A DNA stretch of 64,000 nucleotides from contig OX392527.1 in the NCBI GenBank assembly GCA_947623455.1, positions 11,032,001 to 11,096,000 of the forward strand, read 5' to 3'. The translations under genes and the position numbers were made by a program. How positions within the stretch are numbered: position 1 is the first letter of the stretch; each line of letters opens with the position of its first letter. The notes below the pieces were generated by a model. The model ran no database searches and had not been told where the DNA came from. It saw only the letters and a program-made list of their open reading frames with translations. Of the stretch, positions 58,221 to 64,000 are shown piece after piece. Origin of the DNA: Mimachlamys varia. Taxonomy: Eukaryota; Mollusca; Bivalvia; Pectinida; Pectinidae.

Positions 58221-58385
58221 ATGGCTGCTAACTCCGACGAAGAGCAAAGTCTGAAAGAGTGTGAAAATTATGTGCAAAGGCATAACGTTCAACAGCTATT
58301 GAAAGAATGTATCGTTCAGCTATGTATGAACCGCCCTGATAACCCTGTCACCTTTTTAAAGGAACATTTCGAACGAATGGAAAAG
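58221..58385 (+). CDS. PRKAR1A: cAMP-dependent protein kinase type I regulatory subunit, first coding exon (partial)
   Basis: Fifty-five codons from ATG to a GTAAGT donor (phase 0). They encode the N-terminal dimerisation/docking domain of [25 protein letters not shown], then [20 protein letters not shown] and FERMEK. In the family this helical domain dimerises RI subunits, binds A-kinase anchoring proteins and is followed by an inhibitor segment and two cAMP-binding domains. Cys14 and Cys35 correspond to the two cysteines that form interchain disulfides in vertebrate RI. Cys30 is an extra cysteine at a position I recall as Ser in vertebrate RI. The ATG follows a GAAGC context with G at +4. 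The exon break after the FER-EK block is where I recall the vertebrate break. No later exon was found before the window ends, so the first intron exceeds 5.6 kb. Confidence 0.93.
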
Positions 58386-60575
58386 GTAAGTGTTCATACC
58401 ACTTTCAGCTGTCAAATTTGTTGTTTGTTTCACAGGGTTTGTTTTGGAACCTTGTTTGGGCATCTCTTTGACAGTTTTCAACGTGCAAACTCAGAATATG
58501 CTTTTTATATGTTGATTTAGAAACTTTGACATATAATGCAAATTTGAATGAAAGATGAATAAATAGATAATATGAATAAAATGACGATCTCCGAAAAGGA
58601 ACAAACGTAAACAATGCTGCTAAGCATGATTTAGTGCAGCACACTTACTTATGTTTGTTGGAGGGTACAGGGGAGGGAATGGGAAGCAAACATGTAACTG
58701 TTGATTCAATACATATGACAGATATTGAGTGGAGCTCTGGCAAATCTAACGGAACTGGCGATATAGGTGGTAACTGTTCGATTCAACCTAAATCCTATTC
58801 GCCCTTGGTTGTTTCACCCTTATTTTTTTGGCATCAGGGGATAGCAGTGTTACAAGTTATTATAACTCATGCAATGAAGAATCACCCTGTCCTTCTAGAT
58901 GTCTGTCATTCACAGTAACTTTTAAGGTGATCTCCTTAACTAACAGGCAGAATTCAATGAAACTTCTCATGAACGATAAGTATATGTTCAAGCAGGGTCC
59001 GCGCTGGGTATTTTATAATTGGGTCCTTTCCTAAATAAATGGGGTCCTTCTGTATAGTTTAAATAGGAATCCTGAAAATAAGTGGGGTCCTTTTCGGTTT
59101 CTATGCTTGAAAAAGATATAAGGACGGCTTCAACGCAAACCCGGTGTTGTGTAGTGTGCATCAGCAATTTAATTTCAGATTTAGACCCGTTTTAGGGAGT
59201 TATGACTTTCCCCCCACACTTATACCCGGTAGTGCAATTTGACTTTGAAAATTGCATTTAAATGGTATGACCAACATTTCAGACCCTTGTCTAACATCAG
59301 TGGACATTAGAAAAACAACCCAAAAATGTTTAGTTCTCTTTGGATGTCAGTGGGAGCATTCAGGTCACACTGATGTATCCAGTTATTATACCCTCCGCAG
59401 CGAAGTTGGGAGTAGTACAATTTGTATACTGGAATCAGCTTGTCTGTCCTTCCGTGTATCCGTAGATGCACTTTGTCAGGCAGGCTAAGCATTGCTCTGT
59501 TTTCAAAGAAACTTTTTAAAAAAATTTGTGGGAATAGACATTACAATATGGAGATGTGCCCCTTGAAGTGAGTTTTTACATTTTCGACCCTTCGCAGAAA
59601 GTTATCTATCCTTTTAAATAAAAAATAAACGAAAAGTTTTCTGGCTATGTATTTGCTCGGTTTACAACAGATATTCTTGTTGTAGGAATAGCCAAATCAA
59701 AAGGGAGATGTACATGCACCTTGAAATAACTTTGTATTCTCGACCCTTTACAAAGAGTTATCCCCCTTAAATGAGCACATTTTGGTCTGGCTATGCAATT
59801 TTTCAGTTTTTAGCATATTTTTGAAAAGGGTTAGTGCAATATGGAGTTATCCCCTGGAAGTAATTTTGCATTCTGACCTCCTTTTAAAGAGTTATGCACC
59901 TTTTATCTATTTTTCATCTATTTCATCTTATGGGGGTGGCAGAGGTATTAGTCAGTCATCCTAGCGACAGTTCTAGTTTAACATGTAATTAGACAAACCA
60001 AACTAACAGTTCTGTTGAATAACGGTATAATTTAAACATAAGTACTAGTACTAGAAGAATGTAAAAGAAGTCGACAACAGACACACTAATATCAAGAATC
60101 TGCCGGGTCCTTACTGACATTGCATGTCTGTAAGATAAAAAATGTTTGTCGATGGGAAGAAAATACTGCACTCGGTTGTTTTTTTTACGTTGTACTGAAG
60201 TGAAAAAAATAAAACAAACACGCTTTTTTAATTTATATGATAAGGAAGACTAAGAGGATTTAATTTTTTACTTAAAACTACTGAAAATGAATCAAAAAAC
60301 AAAATACCAAATGAGGTTTCACCCTTAAATTTTGGATTAAGAGTGAAATGGGGTAACCTAGGGTGAAAGGGATTTAGCAGGAAACAACCCTGAACCATAT
60401 AGGTATCAAGGACTAATTTAAACAAACAATACACAAAAGTGGCTACCATCATCTCTTGTACATTCAGTGCTATTGCTCTTCAGGTCTGAAGGTAAAGATC
60501 AAAGGTTACAGTTGCTATAAATAGAACTAATGTCTGAAATAAGGTTTCTTTGAGATCAATCTGATTAAAATAATC
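58386..60575. other. PRKAR1 intron 1, first part
   Basis: No coding exon recognised. A dispersed-repeat-like stretch starts at about 59,385 (TTATACCCTCCGCAGCGAAG then GGAATCAGCTTGTCTGTCC) and runs to about 59,960 (GGGGGTGGCAGAGGTATTAG). It contains recurring units around CTTTACAAAGAGTTATCCCC and ATATGGAGTTATCCCC. That opening is of a kind common in invertebrate dispersed repeats. Confidence 0.5.
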
Positions 60576-61130
60576 AATCTGATTGAAATACAGATCCTCA
60601 CTATTGCTATCTTGTGTAGGATCTGACAGCGACCAGTAGAAGGTCATGTGCATATGACCTTTATTATTTCCATATCTAGGAAATGAACAGCCAATCAAAA
60701 TGCACCTTTGGTAGACAAACAAAAGCGGCAGCGGATCGAAGCGAAGAAGAGAATATCATTCAGGGCGTTTTGTAACAATTTGACCAGTATAATATTTGAT
60801 AATTTCTTAACCTTCAGTTGTTATTTCTTTTTGGACAAACGAAAAACTACAAATCAAACAGATATTGTCTAAAAAGAACACACGCCTTGGCATAGAGACC
60901 AATAAACTGGTTGCCGCCTTTTTTGTATATGGTCGTTTGGGTTTCTCGCTTTTTTACTCTAGTTTGGCAACAAGTGTAGAAACAAATCGAAATTAGCTTT
61001 TCACTTTCAGAATCTGGTAAGCAGCGATTTGATTGGTGAATACAAAGGTCATCTGCACATGACCTTCTACTGGTCGCTGTCAGATCCTACATCAATACTA
61101 ATAGTGAGGATCTGTATTTTAATCAGATTG
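60576..61130. mobile_element. 555-bp inverted-repeat element in PRKAR1 intron 1
   Basis: The left arm (about 60,576-60,702) and right arm (about 61,022-61,130) are inverted copies: GAAATACAGATCCTCACTAT / ATAGTGAGGATCTGTATTTT and TCTGACAGCGACCAGTAGAA / TTCTACTGGTCGCTGTCAGA. Arms are over 100 bp with small indels around a central unique segment of about 320 bp. No transposase. A separate direct repeat (TTCAGGTCTGAAGGTAAAGATCAAAGG-type) flanks it at about 60,478 and 61,220. Confidence 0.75.
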
Positions 61131-63456
61131 CTTTGAAATACATGTAACATTAGCCTCCCATAAAATTCACACTTTATACAGTGCTTCTTTACTGAAAGTC
61201 CTTGTTTGGGATTGCTGTTCAGGTCTGAATGTCAAAGATCAAAGGTCACTGCTTCTAAATTCTATAAATAGATGGGTATGTTGAGAAGATGTCCATTTTC
61301 TTTATAAAGTCAAATTTAATTCTAAAGCGAGATTTGCTGATGCTTGACCTTGAGTTACCGATAGACAAGCTATAATAGTTGATTTTAAAACCATGTTACT
61401 CTTATCCTTGTATAACGAATGTCATGACATTCATATTTAACAATCTTACATAAATCCAGCAGAATCAGGGGTAATTTTGACTCTTAAAACCTATGGGAGA
61501 ATTCGAGGGATTTTATGGGATCAGCAAAATATCTATGAGGCTTTTCAATATAGTTAATATAATTTTGAATTTTCAATGAGATTTTCTGGAAAATATATGG
61601 GTAAAAATCCCCAAAGTGATCACGGCAGAATCAATAATCTTTTTATAGAAATGTATCATTGTATGTATTGGCACTGTTGTGCTTTGTTTCTGCCAATTTA
61701 TCAAAACAGTTAGAATCAGAATGGAAAAGTAAGCACCATTTGTAAATGATTTCTAATTGACTGAGTGAATACATACATGTATTGATGTTATTCTTAATTG
61801 ATACATTTAAATACTGCAAATGTCTTGAAGTTAAATACCATTGAATGAAGGGATTCATTACTTAGCACCGTGCGTGGCCTAGTTGACAGTCTGTAACATT
61901 AACATTTTTCAAGCACTAGTCCAGACAAGCAAAATGCAGTGTTTATTATAAAAAATATATTGAAATTCAAGGAATTTCAACTAGTCCAAACCAAATTTTA
62001 CTAGTCATAGGCATAGGACTAGTGGCTAACGTCCCAGACTGAATTTAAAATACACTTTGGTTCACATGTCTTACCTATCATACATGGTAAATAAATTACT
62101 GGCTTCTTGGTTGAGAGATACACACACTTAAAACCATTAAGTTTTTTTTATGCTGAATGTTTGCCTGAAGCAATGGGGTCATGGTTGCTTTCAATGGGTT
62201 GTATATATATATAGTACTACATTCGTTAAGGTATCCATTGTGTACGTAATGTAGAAAACATTTGAATTTGTGCCAATTTTGTGTAAGTTTTGCAAAGAAT
62301 ATTGTAATTCTTTATATAAAATAATTTGCGCTCTTGTTTATGATCGAGTGTCCAAGAAAAAGTGAAGAGAATATCTTAGACTGGAAAAGTTATTATTACA
62401 ATGTATACCACATAAGACAAGTTTCTCCAGGTTAGAGATGACAGAAGTTTTACTTTATAAAGTACAAATATTTATGTGTATACACAAAATCCAGTTTCCC
62501 TACCAACAGGAGTAAAGAAGTTTTGTGAGCACAACTAATTGTTGCTTGTCATAGCTTAGCTGCTGATATTTGTTATCTGTTGATCATCATCAGGATGTTG
62601 GTGTGTGTTTTACGTACTACCTGTCACAAGTATGTACGTATAGTAACAGTGAGAACTATGTACAAATGTTGGAGCTCCCTTTTACACATCTCTAGGACTC
62701 TAACTTGTACATCTAGACCATTTCCTGCTGTTTTAGAATTTTAATGAGGTTCCTGGTAAATGTATGTGGGGTCCTACACGTGTAGTAGTATGTCTTCTTT
62801 ACTGAAGCTTCGGAATATTTGTTTTTTAAGTCCAAAAGTAATAGATCATTATTTTGAATGTATCCTACTTTTAGTTTTACTGAAGGACAATATCAGGGAT
62901 AACACTTTTTTTTCCGATGGGTATGGTACTTTTGTGTTTCCTGGAGACCCCTGTGAATACCCCTACACTGTTTTACATGAGAAAATCTCTACATGTAATG
63001 CTTATGCAATAACAGAGGAAAACAAATGAAAGTCGGAGAAAAAGTCCATCTAGTTTTGACCTCTATCCCCAGGTCTGTATGTATGTGTTTTGAGGTAGTT
63101 CTCCTAGTTTACCAGTACCAGGTTGTTTTTTCCTTACATTTGATCATTACTTCGCTAAATCTATGAAGAAGGAGTTGGGTACTGGTAAATCTGAAAATAT
63201 AGGTCTCAAAATTCATTAATTATAGTAGGCAGGTGAAAATTGTTTTGTTGGTGCCATAAATGAAGGTTTTAGAAAATCATGTAGAAAATGTAAAAGACAA
63301 CATGACACTGTGAACAATCTATATAGCTAGAGTAAATCTATGGATTGTGCCTATAAATGTATACTGATTATAATGATAATGATAAAACTCCATTTAACAC
63401 TGCTGGTAATCAAAGCTGATGCAGTTGAGAAAATGTCTTAGTTAATTAAGTAGCAT
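61131..63456. other. PRKAR1 intron 1, AT-rich part
   Basis: No exon, RNA gene or clear transposon end found. Short open frames on both strands lack coding character. Confidence 0.45.
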
Positions 63457-63624
63457 GTATCAACATAACAAAAATAAATAAGATTGTGTTATAATTGTTA
63501 TATCAGTGTAATGTATCAACATAACAAAAATAAATAAGATTGTGTTATAATTGTTATATTAGTGTAATGTATCAACATAACAAAAATAAATAAGGTTGTG
63601 TTATAATTGTTATATCAGTGTAAT
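63457..63624. repeat. Three tandem copies of a 56-bp unit
   Basis: Unit begins GTATCAACATAACAAAAATA and ends GTTATATCAGTGTAAT. Three copies are nearly identical, with two point differences (AAGATT/AAGGTT and ATCAG/ATTAG). Confidence 0.95.
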
Positions 63625-64000
63625 ATTTCTTGTACTCATCCATTGTATTTCAAAGCCTGTACAAGTCACTGTCAAGTATGATGAAGATATTGTAAGTAAG
63701 TCGTGAGTTGCTACATGTATGATATGAAATGTCAGGACACCTATAGATGACAGCAGAACACTTGTGGGTTATTGATTTTTGTATTGATCTGGCGCTTAAC
63801 ACTTGGAGTGTGAGTCCACACAATCTCTGCTAGACTGGTGGTCAGCTCAATCAGGCCATCGGAGATTGCAGGAAAATTGAACTAACGTTTGGTGTGAGAC
63901 TCTAAAATAGCAACAGTTGATGTTGATGGTTGCTAATTTTCAGCAATGATTCAGTGTAACTTAAAAATAGACCGATAGCAAGGTAAAAAACCCCATGATC
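63625..64000. other. End of window, PRKAR1 intron 1
   Basis: No feature recognised. The downstream PRKAR1 exons are expected beyond the window. Confidence 0.45.

Overview
The window is eukaryotic, animal nuclear DNA. It is AT-rich, gene-poor and full of minisatellites and small transposons, and it carries two spliced conserved genes with GT-AG introns. A mollusc, most likely a bivalve, is the best guess. That is inferred from the style of its dispersed repeats (copies opening AACAAGAGGCCC and closing in a GGTGAGCTAAAA or GGTGACCT hairpin) and from the gene sequences. It has not been checked by any search.

Layout. (1) 1-19,670 is a block of at least seven unrelated tandem arrays (units about 28, 30, 19-26, 18, 31, 17 and 22 bp) separated by short unique stretches, with no convincing gene. 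(2) 19,670-31,095 holds one small candidate secreted-protein ORF (20,646-21,029), a 2.75-kb element with long terminal inverted repeats and TA target sites (21,676-24,422), a 3.9-kb repeat element with a 157-bp internal array (25,028-28,970) and small hairpins. (3) 31,097-33,090 is a second element with similar ends but a different core amplified in about 320-bp units. (4) 33,905-50,164 (minus strand) is a complete LENG8-like gene. I assembled 16 coding exons whose phases all agree, giving an 811-residue protein with an RS/RG-rich middle and a C-terminal SAC3/GANP-type domain. Its introns carry several transposon relics, one of which ends six bases from a splice donor. (5) 50,165-55,400 holds a decayed Penelope-like reverse transcriptase element between inverted repeats, a mariner transposase pseudogene and a 480-bp MITE. 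(6) 56,556-57,803 is an exact 24-copy array of a 52-bp unit. (7) 58,221-58,385 (plus strand) is the first coding exon of the type I regulatory subunit of cAMP-dependent protein kinase, holding the dimerisation/docking domain. The rest of that gene lies beyond the right edge, so 58,386-64,000 is intron with more repeats.

The two genes are divergently oriented (LENG8 minus, PRKAR1 plus), about 8 kb apart, with the intervening space filled by mobile elements. LENG8-family proteins are nuclear mRNA-processing/export factors and PKA-RI is a cytoplasmic signalling subunit. Nothing in the sequence suggests they work together. No CRISPR, tRNA, rRNA or operon structure was seen.
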